A stretch of DNA of 64,000 nt from Arthrobacter methylotrophus (GTDB lineage: Bacteria > Actinomycetota > Actinomycetes > Actinomycetales > Micrococcaceae), in contig NZ_BAABED010000001.1 of the NCBI RefSeq assembly GCF_039539965.1, positions 3,844,001 through 3,908,000 of the forward strand. Reading direction: 5' to 3'. Under the pieces are notes generated by a model. It saw only the letters and a program-made list of their open reading frames with translations. It made no database searches and was not told where the DNA came from. Shown one piece after another: positions 17,105 to 25,682 of the stretch; position 1 is the first letter of the stretch, and every line of letters starts with the position of its first letter. Made by a program: the position numbers and the translations under genes.

Positions 17105-18166
17105 ATGCGTTCAATGACGAGATTCGCCATCGCGACGGTTGGGGCCGTATTACTGTCAACCATGGTGCTCACTCCGTCTGCATTGGCGGCCGGCAACGGC
17201 TCTAACGGCAACGGGCACCAAGGCAACACCGATGGCTTCAGCTTCGGAGTAATCGGCGACGTACCCTACGGCGATGCTGAAATCCAGGCATTCCCGTCCT
17301 ATATCCAGGATCTTAACGCCCACAAGGAACTGAGCTTTGTAGCACATGTGGGCGACATCAAGAATGGATCATCGCAGTGCACGGACCAGTATTTCGAAGC
17401 CATCAAGAAGAACTTTGACAGTTTCACCGCGCCGCTCGTCTACACCCCGGGCGACAACGAATGGACAGACTGCCACCGGACGAACAACGGAGCCTACGAC
17501 CCCTTGGAAAGGCTGGCCAGGGTTCGGGAAATCTTCTTCCCGAAACCCGGTGTCACGCTTGGTTCGCCCATGCAGGTGAGGTCCCAGGCCAAGGAAGGCT
17601 TCCCGGAGAACGTCAGTTTCCGCAAACATGAGGTCGCCTTCGCCACAGTCAACATTCCAGGCAGTAACAACTCGATGCTGCCTTGGACGGGATTGGGCCA
17701 AACCCAGCCCACGGCCACCCAGCTCATCGAGGTCCAGCAACGGACCCAGGCGGATATCCAGGAGTTGAAGGACACCTTTCGCAAGGCGCGGAACAACGGC
17801 GACCGAGCCGTCGTCGTGATGACGCAAGCCGACATGTTCGACCCGACAATCGCGGCTCCGTCCCAGGTCGATTTTGGCGCTTTCAAGCCGTTGGTACAGA
17901 CCTTGATCGAGGAATCCAACTCGTTCGGTGGACCCGTCTACCTGATAAACGGCGACAGCCACGTTTATCACCAGGACCATCCCCTCGCGGCCGGTTCCGC
18001 GTGGCTGTCCTTTTACGGCCAGCCCACTGCGGCGAAGAACCTGACACGAGTCACTGTGGATGGATCGAACAATGCGAAAGACTGGCTCAAGGTCACGATC
18101 AATCCTGAGGATGCAGCGACCGTCGTGTCCTTCGACCGGATACCGTTTACGCACCCGGCTTCCTAG
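17105..18166 (+). CDS. Secreted calcineurin-like metallophosphoesterase
   Basis: 353 residues. Signal peptide MRSMTRFAIATVGAVLLSTM...SALAAG, cleaved near residue 29. Metallophosphoesterase motifs follow: FGVIGDVPYGD, FVAHVGDIKNGSS, TPGDNEWTD and the late INGDSHVYHQDHP. These supply the Asp, Asn and His metal ligands of the family, although the usual GNHD appears as GDNEW. ATG 17105 follows GAGGAGAAGTTC, a strong ribosome site. The protein probably acts outside the cell on a phosphoester that cannot be named. It stands alone between the tRNA and the convergent MFS gene. Confidence 0.85.
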   Translation: MRSMTRFAIATVGAVLLSTMVLTPSALAAGNGSNGNGHQGNTDGFSFGVIGDVPYGDAEIQAFPSYIQDLNAHKELSFVAHVGDIKNGSSQCTDQYFEAIKKNFDSFTAPLVYTPGDNEWTDCHRTNNGAYDPLERLARVREIFFPKPGVTLGSPMQVRSQAKEGFPENVSFRKHEVAFATVNIPGSNNSMLPWTGLGQTQPTATQLIEVQQRTQADIQELKDTFRKARNNGDRAVVVMTQADMFDPTIAAPSQVDFGAFKPLVQTLIEESNSFGGPVYLINGDSHVYHQDHPLAAGSAWLSFYGQPTAAKNLTRVTVDGSNNAKDWLKVTINPEDAATVVSFDRIPFTHPAS

Positions 18167-18217
18167 CTAGCGCCCGGCGTCTTTCGTTTTGCCCGGCCAG
18201 CCCTCTGGCCTTGCCGT

Positions 18218-19654
18218 TTAGCCTTGCCGTTTCTCGGGCCTGCTCACGCTCCGGCTGACTGCAGCCCCGGCGTGCCGAGGCAGCGTGAGGCTGTCCGCGG
18301 TGCTCAAAAGCATCGCTACAGCCATCGCGAGGAACGCGCCACGGTACGCGGAGGAAGGGCCGCCGCCGAAGAGTGAAGCATGATCGAAGAGGCGCAGGAA
18401 GAGTGCGCCTACCGCGATGCCGGTCCCCGCTGCAAGTTGCACCAGAGTGGCCGAAACGGCGTTGGCCGAGGAAAGCTCTCCCGGAACGATGTCCGCATAT
18501 TGCACGGAGGCGTAGGCCGAGAAGCCGATCGAACGGAAGGCTCCGCTGGCCAGGAGCAGGACAAAAATCAACGGCTCCGGGGTCCCGGCGTTGAGCATTG
18601 CGCAAGCTGCAAAGGTGATCGCAGACGCAAGGGAGGCGAAGACCAAGACGGGCTTGAAGCCGAAACGGCGGATGATGGGCGTCGTTGCAGGCTTGATGCT
18701 GATGTTGCCGATGAAGACGGCAGCCACCATGGCGCCGGACCTGAGCGGATCCCAGCCAAAACCGTCTTGGAACAACAACGGCAGCAAGAAGGGTACCGAG
18801 CTGATGGTCAGCCGGTAGACAAACCCACCCGTGGAGGTCGCCCTGAACGTGCGCGTGGCGAAGACCCGGAGGTCGAAAAGCGGCGACTTGGCCTTGAGCA
18901 TCCACCAGGCCGCCCCGGCCAAAGCCAATACTCCGGCCAACAGCACAACGGCCGGAATCACGCCCGGGCCGTGACCGCCCACTCCTTCAAGGCCCACCAC
19001 GAGAGATCCGACGCCGAAGGTGGTTAGCGCGAGCCCCCGCCAGTCGAGCCGTCGGCCAGTGTCACCTCCCGTGCGCGGAACCAGCCGCAACGCCGCGAGG
19101 AACGCGACAAGACCCAGCGGTACATTGATCAGGAAGATCCAGTGCCATGAAAGATAGGTGGTGAAAGCTCCGCCCACGAGAGGCGCCAAAACGGGAGCGA
19201 GCAAGCCCGGCCAAACAAGGAATGCCGTGGCTCGGAGAAGCTCTGATTTGGGTGTCCCCCGCAGCACTACGAGCGTCCCTACCGGCACCATCATGGCCCC
19301 GCCGGCGCCCTGTGCGACCCGGCTCAGCGTCAGCCAGGTGAGGTCCGGGCTGACCGCGCAAAGCAACGATGCCGTCGTGAATACTGCTATCGCCAGGCAG
19401 AAGATTCGACGTGCCCCAAAGCGTTCTGCGAGCCAGCTACTGAGCGGAATTCCCATGGCCACCGTCACCAGGTAGGCGGTCATCGTGACGTTGATATCGG
19501 CAGAAGCGACTGTGAAGTCGGCTGCAATGCTGGGCATGGCGGTAGTGAGGACCGTACCGTCCAGGAACTCCATGAAGAAGGTGGCGGCAACCAGCAGTGC
19601 GAGCCGTGGCTGCCACTTGGATCCGGACTCGACAGGCGGGGCTGCGCCGTTCAA
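18218..19654 (-). CDS. MFS drug exporter, DHA2 (14-TM) type
   Basis: 478 residues. The first segment LALLVAATFFMEFLDGTVLTTAMP carries the DGT motif of the DHA2 family. The motif A-like loop WLAERFGARRIF and the motif C-like GLLAPVLAPLVGGAF segment are present. It is probably a proton-driven exporter of hydrophobic compounds. The start is a TTG (19654-19652) overlapping the TGA of the upstream recQ-like gene (TTGA), which suggests translational coupling. No ATG exists before the first membrane helix. The C-terminus is a short basic tail. Confidence 0.88.
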   Translation of the reverse strand: MNGAAPPVESGSKWQPRLALLVAATFFMEFLDGTVLTTAMPSIAADFTVASADINVTMTAYLVTVAMGIPLSSWLAERFGARRIFCLAIAVFTTASLLCAVSPDLTWLTLSRVAQGAGGAMMVPVGTLVVLRGTPKSELLRATAFLVWPGLLAPVLAPLVGGAFTTYLSWHWIFLINVPLGLVAFLAALRLVPRTGGDTGRRLDWRGLALTTFGVGSLVVGLEGVGGHGPGVIPAVVLLAGVLALAGAAWWMLKAKSPLFDLRVFATRTFRATSTGGFVYRLTISSVPFLLPLLFQDGFGWDPLRSGAMVAAVFIGNISIKPATTPIIRRFGFKPVLVFASLASAITFAACAMLNAGTPEPLIFVLLLASGAFRSIGFSAYASVQYADIVPGELSSANAVSATLVQLAAGTGIAVGALFLRLFDHASLFGGGPSSAYRGAFLAMAVAMLLSTADSLTLPRHAGAAVSRSVSRPEKRQG

Positions 19655-21822
19655 GCTGCTTGACCGAGTACGAGGGGTAACACCGATCCCGCTCCGGCTT
19701 GCCTGAGGGCGCGGCCTGCAATGGTCATGGTCCAGCGGCTGTCCGCCAGGTCATCGACCAAGAGGATGCCTTGGCCGCCGAGCGAGGCGAGGTTCTGTGC
19801 AAGTTCGGTGCCAACTACTAGGCGGTCCCAGACACCGGCCAGCCGGTAGGCGCTGTTGCCTCCCCGGGCGCCGGCGGGCCCACCATGCTCGAGTTGGAGG
19901 GGGCCCAGATACGGCATCTGGCCGATCCCCGCTATGCCGCGGGCCAAGGATTCAACCAGCACCGGCTTGTTTCTGGAGGGGATGCTCACGACGGCTACCG
20001 GCCGTCCTTGCCCGCTCCACCCCGCGGTTCTGCCATCTCCGACGGCCCACTCGCGCAAGACCTGAACACAGCCCTGCAACATAGCCGGTTCAATTTCACG
20101 GTCAGCCGCGCCGGTCGCAAAGAGTTCGCGGAGGGCCCCTCCCCAACCCAAATCAGTCAGGCGGGCCAGGACACGGCCTTCAGCCAGCAACTCTTCCGGC
20201 TTGATCTTGCCTTTCACGGCCACGCCCAGCCGGTCCATGCCGCTGGGCCATTGAAGCCGGGGTTCCAGCACCAGGCCCGCGCGCCGGAGGGTCTGCCCCG
20301 CAGCGTCTGCGGCGGCTGCTTCCACGTGGGCCGGGAACCATGTACCAGCGCAATTGTCGCAATGGCCGCAGGCACGTGCGGACTCGTCGTCCAAGACGGC
20401 GGTGATATATTCCATCCGGCATCCAGCAGTGTCCTGGTAAATCACCATGGAGTCTTGCTCGTCCACCCGGGCCTCGGCAATACGAGCGTAGCGTTCGGCA
20501 TCGTAGATCCAGGGACGTCCCGTGGACCTCCAGCCGCCGCCGACTCGCTCCACCGCGCCATCGACCGCAAGGACCTTCAACAGGAGTTCCAAGGGCGTCC
20601 GGCGCAAGTCCACCCGCGCTTCGAGGGCCACGGTGGACAACGCAGAGCCGGACCCGGCCAGGACGTTGAGGACGGCTGCGGCCTTTTCCTCCGAAGGCAT
20701 GGAAGCGGTGGCAAAGTACTGCCAAATTTCGCGGTCTTCGGACCCAGGCAGGAGGAGGACATCGGCATTTGCGGCGCCACGACCGGCTCGGCCCACTTGC
20801 TGGTAGTAAGCCACCGGCGACGAAGGTGCGCCGAGGTGGATAACGAAACCAAGATCGGGTTTGTCGAAACCCATGCCGAGGGCCGAGGTGGCCACCAGCG
20901 CCTTCACTTGGTTGTCCTTGAGAAGCTGCTCGGCCCGTTCCCGGTCCGCAGGGTCCGTGCGTCCTGTGTAGGACAAGACCTGGTGGCCCGCTTCGGAGAG
21001 AAGCCGTGCAGTGTCTTCGGCGGCGGAAACGGTCAAGGTATAGATGATCCCGCTGCCTGGCATATCAGCAAGATGTGTGAGCAACCAGCCCAGGCGATCC
21101 CTTGAGTCGGCAAGCTTCAGGACACCCAGCCGCAAGGACTCTCGGCCAAGAGTGCCACGGATGGTAAGAACGCCGGAGCCGAGCTGCTCCTCGATGTCAT
21201 GCACCACCCGGGAGTTGGCCGTCGCCGTGGTCGCCAGCACGGGGACGTTACCGGGCAACTGCTCGATGAGATCGGAGATGCGCCGGTAGTCGGGACGGAA
21301 ATCGTGGCCCCAGTCCGAAATGCAGTGTGCCTCGTCAATCACCAGGAGGCCGGTACGGCGGATGAGCTCGGGGAGCTGGTTTTCCCGGAAGGAAGGGTTG
21401 GTGAGCCTTTCCGGCGACACCAGAAGAACGTCCACCTGGTCAGCGGCGAGTTGCTCGCGAACGTTGTCCCACTCGAGCTGGTTGGCCGAGTTGATCGCCA
21501 CTGCTCGCACACCGGCCCGGGCGGCGGCGGCCACCTGGTCCCGCATGAGTGCGAGCAGCGGGGAGACAATCAGCGTGGGCCCGGCTCCTCGCCGCCTCAG
21601 CAACAACGACGAGACGAAGTACACCGCGGATTTACCCCAGCCAGTCCTCTGGACCACCAGGGCGCGCCGTCCGGCGTCGACGAGGGCTTCGATCGCCTCA
21701 TACTGGCCGTCGTGGAATTGCGCGTCCGTACTCCCCACAAGCTCCCGCAATACCTCAAGAGCTTGCAGCCGGGTGGTGGACTGTTCTGCTGCGAGGAGAG
21801 CAGCATCAGGGTTGTTGGGCAT
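19651..21822 (-). CDS. RecQ-like ATP-dependent DNA helicase with phosphoribosyltransferase-like tail
   Basis: 723 residues from ATG 21822 (MPNNPDAALL); a longer frame to 21870 is less likely. Helicase motifs: RTGWGKSAVYF (Walker A), VIDEAHCISDWGHDFRPDY (DEAH and the RecQ aromatic loop), ATTATAN, SALGMGFDKPDLGFVIH and QQVGRAGRG. The four-cysteine RecQ zinc site is present (CRMEYI...CGHCDNC). No HRDC domain is visible. The C-terminal part instead resembles a type I phosphoribosyltransferase, with GILLVDDLADSRWTMT as the PRPP-loop-like motif. The combination suggests a DNA repair helicase with a nucleotide-sensing or accessory domain (inference). It is translationally coupled to the exporter gene. 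Confidence 0.88.
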   Translation of the reverse strand: MPNNPDAALLAAEQSTTRLQALEVLRELVGSTDAQFHDGQYEAIEALVDAGRRALVVQRTGWGKSAVYFVSSLLLRRRGAGPTLIVSPLLALMRDQVAAAARAGVRAVAINSANQLEWDNVREQLAADQVDVLLVSPERLTNPSFRENQLPELIRRTGLLVIDEAHCISDWGHDFRPDYRRISDLIEQLPGNVPVLATTATANSRVVHDIEEQLGSGVLTIRGTLGRESLRLGVLKLADSRDRLGWLLTHLADMPGSGIIYTLTVSAAEDTARLLSEAGHQVLSYTGRTDPADRERAEQLLKDNQVKALVATSALGMGFDKPDLGFVIHLGAPSSPVAYYQQVGRAGRGAANADVLLLPGSEDREIWQYFATASMPSEEKAAAVLNVLAGSGSALSTVALEARVDLRRTPLELLLKVLAVDGAVERVGGGWRSTGRPWIYDAERYARIAEARVDEQDSMVIYQDTAGCRMEYITAVLDDESARACGHCDNCAGTWFPAHVEAAAADAAGQTLRRAGLVLEPRLQWPSGMDRLGVAVKGKIKPEELLAEGRVLARLTDLGWGGALRELFATGAADREIEPAMLQGCVQVLREWAVGDGRTAGWSGQGRPVAVVSIPSRNKPVLVESLARGIAGIGQMPYLGPLQLEHGGPAGARGGNSAYRLAGVWDRLVVGTELAQNLASLGGQGILLVDDLADSRWTMTIAGRALRQAGAGSVLPLVLGQAA

Positions 21823-21961
21823 GGGTTCAGTATTCCAGCATGCGCAAACAGCCAGAACCTGGAACTTCATCTATGTGGACGAACATCCGTGTAGCGAAGG
21901 TTTTCCACATAGCCGCTTTCCTGGCAAGGTGACGGCCGGGCTCCACAGTAGGATTGAGCCC

Positions 21962-23383
21962 GTGACTAGCGAGCAGAAGAAGAAGACATTTGACCTCTCG
22001 GCTTCCTTCAAGGCCTACGACGTTCGGGGAATCGTCGGTGAATCCATTACATCCCGCATCGTGGAATCCGTCGGCGCCGCTTTCGTCGACACCCTCGGGC
22101 TTTCGGGCGAGACCGTTCTGGTGGGCGGCGACATGCGCCCGTCATCGCCCGAGTTCATCAAGGCATTCGCCGACGGCGCCGCTCGCCGGGGTGCCAATGT
22201 CCAGCTTCTGGGCCTCATCTCCACCGACGAGCTCTATTACGCCTGCGGCGCCCTCAATGCCGCCGGCGCCACGTTCACTGCGAGCCACAATCCCGCAGAG
22301 TACAACGGCATCAAGATGTCCAAGGCCGGTGCTCAGCCGATCTCGTCCGAAACAGGACTCAAGGAAATCCAAGCACTCGCGGAGAAGTACCTCAATGACG
22401 GCGACATTCCTGCTGCGGACGTCCACGGTGAGATCAGCTCCCACGATGTACTGAAGGATTACTCGGAATACCTGCGCAGCTTGGTTGACCTTAAAGTCTC
22501 CCGTCCTTTGAAGATCGTCGTCGACGCCGGGAATGGCATGGCCGGACTCACCACGCCCGCCGTGCTCGGTGACACGCTGCTTCCGGCGCTGCCGTTCGAA
22601 ATCGTCCCCCTGTACTTTGAGTTGGACGGTTCCTTCCCGAACCATCCGGCCAATCCCCTTGAACCTGAAAACCTGCGTGATCTGCAGGCCGCCGTCATCG
22701 AGCACGGCGCGGATATCGGGCTGGCGTTCGACGGAGATGCCGACCGTTGTTTCGTGATCGACGAGAAGGGCGAGCCGGTATCGCCCTCGGCGATCACCGG
22801 CATGGTTGCGCGGCGGGAAATCGCCCGCGCCCAAGCCGCGGGAGAAGAAACCCCCGTGATCATTCACAATTTGCTGACCTCCCGGGCCGTCCCGGAGCTC
22901 GTGGCCACGGATGGTGGCAGGGCTGTCCGCACACGAGTGGGACACTCTTTCATTAAGGCGGTCATGGCAGAAGAAGGGGCCGTCTTCGGCGGCGAGCACT
23001 CGGCCCACTTCTACTTCCGCGATTTTTGGAACGCGGACACCGGGATGCTCGCGGCCATGCACGTGTTGGCAGCCTTGGGCGAGCAGGACGGCCCGCTGTC
23101 GGAGCTCGGCCGCCAGTACGAGCCCTACGTTTCCTCCGGCGAGATCAACTCCGAAATCGAAGACAAGGCAGGAGCCATTGAGCGCGTCCGCGCCGAATTT
23201 GATGGCGAAGACGTCGATGTCGACACCATGGATGGCAGTACCTTCACCGCGAAAGATGGAAGCTGGTGGTTCAACCTTCGTCCGTCCAACACGGAGCCGT
23301 TCCTGCGCCTGAACGCCGAAGCAAAGGATGTGGCCACCATGGAAAAGGTCCGCGACCGCGTCCTCGCCCTGGTTCGAGCCTAG
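21962..23383 (+). CDS. Phosphomannomutase/phosphoglucomutase
   Basis: 473 residues from the GTG at 21962 (AGGA 8 bases upstream); the much longer open frame before it is shadow of recQ. The alpha-D-phosphohexomutase motifs are in order: KAYDVRGIVGE, phosphoserine loop TASHNPAEYNGIK, metal loop FDGDADRCF, sugar loop GGEHSAHFYFRD and phosphate loop RPSNTEPFLRLN. It interconverts hexose 1- and 6-phosphates and supplies GDP-mannose or related nucleotide sugars. Substrate choice cannot be read from the sequence. A small conserved gene follows after 27 bp. Confidence 0.92.
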   Translation: MTSEQKKKTFDLSASFKAYDVRGIVGESITSRIVESVGAAFVDTLGLSGETVLVGGDMRPSSPEFIKAFADGAARRGANVQLLGLISTDELYYACGALNAAGATFTASHNPAEYNGIKMSKAGAQPISSETGLKEIQALAEKYLNDGDIPAADVHGEISSHDVLKDYSEYLRSLVDLKVSRPLKIVVDAGNGMAGLTTPAVLGDTLLPALPFEIVPLYFELDGSFPNHPANPLEPENLRDLQAAVIEHGADIGLAFDGDADRCFVIDEKGEPVSPSAITGMVARREIARAQAAGEETPVIIHNLLTSRAVPELVATDGGRAVRTRVGHSFIKAVMAEEGAVFGGEHSAHFYFRDFWNADTGMLAAMHVLAALGEQDGPLSELGRQYEPYVSSGEINSEIEDKAGAIERVRAEFDGEDVDVDTMDGSTFTAKDGSWWFNLRPSNTEPFLRLNAEAKDVATMEKVRDRVLALVRA

Positions 23384-23410
23384 CCAGCAGGCCCGAAGAC
23401 GAGCAGTAGC

Positions 23411-23863
23411 ATGGGTAACACAGCCAACAACCCCGAAAATGCGGCAGAGCGTGAACTCCACGACGTCCGTGAGACCTTGGGAGCCGCCTTGGCGACGGCG
23501 CAGGAACACTTGGAACAAAATGGCGGCTTCCTGCCCTTCGCAGTCACGCTCGCGGACGACGACGAACTCCGGCTCGTCTTCGTCTCGCCCGGCGAGCCGG
23601 ATGACGAAGGAAACGTCGACACCGAGTCGATGTTGGCAGACATCCTTGAGTTGCTCCGTCAAGGTCGGGATGGATACCGCGCCGCGGCGATTGCCAGCGA
23701 CGTCATCCTTCCCGAACATGGCTCGGACGGAATTCACGCCGCTGCTGAGGATCGCAACGGCGGGCTGATGGCAGCTGTGATCCCCTATGTAAAGACAAGC
23801 GAAGGTTTCGCCTTTGACACCGCAGAAGCAGATACCAACGAACCCCTTATCTGGGTGGACTAG
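23411..23863 (+). CDS. Conserved hypothetical protein
   Basis: 150 residues, acidic, no signal peptide or membrane segment. The start ATG 23411 follows a weak GAGCAGTAGC region. It begins MGNTANNPENAAERELHDVR and has alternating helices and strands with a central DDDELRLVFVSPGEPDDEGN. I do not recognise a functional family. It sits 27 bp after the phosphohexomutase and 24 bp before nsrR, all on the same strand, so it may be co-transcribed with the mutase. Confidence 0.7.
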   Translation: MGNTANNPENAAERELHDVRETLGAALATAQEHLEQNGGFLPFAVTLADDDELRLVFVSPGEPDDEGNVDTESMLADILELLRQGRDGYRAAAIASDVILPEHGSDGIHAAAEDRNGGLMAAVIPYVKTSEGFAFDTAEADTNEPLIWVD

Positions 23864-23887
23864 ACCTGACTACGTAAGCTTGAAGGC

Positions 23888-24337
23888 ATGAAGATCAATG
23901 CCTTCGCAGATGTGAGCCTGCGCGCGCTCCTGGTCCTATCGTCCGCGCCCGCAGGGGAACTCCTGACCACCCAAAACATCGCGGATGCTGTAGGGACGCC
24001 CTACCATCACGTCAGCAAGGCCATTGTTCGGCTGCGCGAGTTGGGCTTGATCGACGTCGAGCGCGGACGCAAGGGCGGATCCCGGCTCAGCCAGGCCGGA
24101 CACAAAGCCACCGTGGGCCAGCTCCTGCGGGAACTTGATACCAGATCGGATCCCGCGGAGTGCCACTCCTCCCACGGCGACTGCCCCTTGATCATCGAAT
24201 GCGGCCTACGTGGCGCCTTGGCCCGCGCCCGCGAGGCCTTCTACCGGGAGCTTGACGGCGTCGTCGTCTCCTCCCTGCCGAGTTTTCGGCAGATGGCCCC
24301 GGTGTTCCAAACGATCGGCTTGCGCCCCGGGATGTAA
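23888..24337 (+). CDS. nsrR: NsrR, Rrf2 family nitric oxide sensor
   Basis: 149 residues. Rrf2 winged helix (MKINAFADVSLRALLVLSSA; TTQNIADAVGTPYHHVSKAI; RGRKGGSRL) followed by a cysteine cluster C92-x6-C99-x5-C105. Asp8 is also present; in Streptomyces NsrR three cysteines at nearly the same positions and Asp8 bind the [4Fe-4S] cluster (family knowledge). Nitrosylation of the cluster releases DNA. It lies directly upstream of hmp with a good palindromic operator between, so it is the likely repressor of the flavohaemoglobin gene. Confidence 0.92.
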   Translation: MKINAFADVSLRALLVLSSAPAGELLTTQNIADAVGTPYHHVSKAIVRLRELGLIDVERGRKGGSRLSQAGHKATVGQLLRELDTRSDPAECHSSHGDCPLIIECGLRGALARAREAFYRELDGVVVSSLPSFRQMAPVFQTIGLRPGM

Positions 24338-24363
24338 CTCTCAGCCGTCGATTGGCAAAATCC

Positions 24364-24380
24364 TTCTACGACGTGTAGAA
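24364..24380. promoter_or_regulatory. Palindrome TTCTAC-N5-GTAGAA upstream of hmp
   Basis: A perfect 6-bp-arm inverted repeat 27 bp after nsrR and 12 bp before the larger NsrR-like palindrome. It could be a second operator. Nothing in the sequence identifies the binding protein. Confidence 0.3.
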
Positions 24381-24391
24381 ATGAACCATAG

Positions 24392-24416
24392 ATACTTGCA
24401 TTCGAAATACAAGTAT
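24392..24416. promoter_or_regulatory. Probable NsrR operator of hmp
   Basis: ATACTTG-N11-CAAGTAT with an AT-rich, largely symmetrical centre (ATTCGAAAT). Known NsrR sites are AT-rich inverted repeats with the same 11-1-11 kind of layout. Its position 48 bp upstream of the hmp start and downstream of nsrR supports repression of hmp relieved by nitric oxide. Confidence 0.75.
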
Positions 24417-24464
24417 TAGTCTCGGCCCGTACGGAAGCTGTGGGCCACTACGACAGGAGTACGT

Positions 24465-25625
24465 ATGCTCTCGGACAAGTCCTTCCCCGTCATTCAGGCG
24501 ACGTTGCCGCTCGTCGGCTCCAGGATTGGCGACATCACCCCCAAGTTCTACGACCGCCTCTTCGCCGCGCACCCCGAGTTGCTCGACGGGCTGTTCAGCC
24601 GTTCGAACCAGCGCTCCGGCAGCCAGCAGCAAGCCCTCGCCGGAAGTATCGCCGCATTCGCGAGCCACTTGATAAACAACCCGGGAAGCCTGCCGGAGAC
24701 TGTGTTGTCCCGCATCGCCCACCGCCACGCTTCACTCGGCATCACCGAACCGCAATACCAAGTGGTCTACGAGCACCTCTTCGCTGCCATCGCAGAGGAC
24801 CTGGCCGACGTCATTACCCCTGAAATTGCCGAAGCGTGGACTGAGGTCTACTGGCTCATGGCGGACGCCCTGATCAAGCTGGAAAAAGGGCTCTACGCAG
24901 CCCAGGCCAACGGCAAGATGTGGAGCCCCTGGAAGGTCGCGTCCAAGACTCCCGCGGGCACCGGGTCCATGACCTTCGTCCTGGAGCCCGCAGACGATAC
25001 ACCGGTCACCGAGGCGCTGCCCGGCCAATACATCAGCGTCAAGGTCACGCTCCCCGACGGTTTGCGCCAGGTCCGGCAGTACTCGCTTTCGGGCGCCGCG
25101 GGCACCAGCCGCAGCTTCACCACCAAGATCGACGACGGCGGCGAAGTTTCCCCCGTGCTGCACAACTCAGTGAAGGTCGGTGACGTCCTGGAGATTTCCA
25201 ACCCTTATGGCGAAATCACGCTCAAGGACGGCGACGGGCCCGTAGTCCTCGCCTCGGCCGGCATTGGCTGCACGCCCACGGCTTCCCTCCTGCGTTCGCT
25301 CGCCGATTCCGGCTCGAATCGACAGGTCCTGGTCCTGCACGCCGAGAGCAATCTGGACAGTTGGGCGTTGCGCGGGCAGATGACGCACGACGTCGAGCGC
25401 TTGGATGCGGCAGAACTTCAGCTCTGGTTGGAGGAACCGCAAGGCGGGTCCAATGCGGGCTTTATGTCTCTGCGCGAAGTGGACCTTCCGGCCGATGCCT
25501 CGCTGTACCTATGCGGCCCGCTGCCGTTCATGAAGCACATTCGCAATGAAGCGATCAATGCCGGAATCCCTGCCACGAAGATCCACTACGAAGTCTTCGG
25601 GCCGGACATCTGGTTCGCCAACTAG
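24465..25625 (+). CDS. hmp: Flavohaemoglobin, nitric oxide dioxygenase
   Basis: 386 residues. The N-terminal globin (about 1-140) has the distal Tyr in TPKFYDRLFAAHPEL and the proximal His in IAHRHASLGI, aligned with E. coli Hmp IGHKHVSL. The FAD domain contains RQYSLSG. The NAD domain has GIGCTPTASLLRSL and ends FGPDIWF. It converts nitric oxide and oxygen to nitrate using NAD(P)H. ATG 24465 follows ACAGGAGTACGT, a strong ribosome site. Its TAG stop lies inside a palindromic repeat. It forms a regulon with nsrR. Confidence 0.96.
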   Translation: MLSDKSFPVIQATLPLVGSRIGDITPKFYDRLFAAHPELLDGLFSRSNQRSGSQQQALAGSIAAFASHLINNPGSLPETVLSRIAHRHASLGITEPQYQVVYEHLFAAIAEDLADVITPEIAEAWTEVYWLMADALIKLEKGLYAAQANGKMWSPWKVASKTPAGTGSMTFVLEPADDTPVTEALPGQYISVKVTLPDGLRQVRQYSLSGAAGTSRSFTTKIDDGGEVSPVLHNSVKVGDVLEISNPYGEITLKDGDGPVVLASAGIGCTPTASLLRSLADSGSNRQVLVLHAESNLDSWALRGQMTHDVERLDAAELQLWLEEPQGGSNAGFMSLREVDLPADASLYLCGPLPFMKHIRNEAINAGIPATKIHYEVFGPDIWFAN

Positions 25626-25682
25626 CTAGCACCAGATGTCGTTTAGAGGCCCCAAAACGACATCTACTGCGAGTCAGTTGGG
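25619..25682. repeat. Palindromic intergenic repeat (CAACTAGCT family), copy 1
   Basis: The element reads CAACTAGCTAGCACCAGATG then TCGTTT, loop AGAGGCCCC, AAAACGACATCTACTGCGAG and TCAGTTGG. It is the most diverged of four copies. It covers the convergent ends of hmp and the rph-like gene: TAG of hmp is 25623-25625 and the minus-strand TAG of rph is 25666-25664, both inside the arms. Confidence 0.85.

Noticed and set aside
21320..21961. Long upstream extension of the phosphohexomutase frame
   Set aside because: It runs antisense through the RecQ-like gene; the mutase family begins at GTG 21962 with a proper ribosome site.
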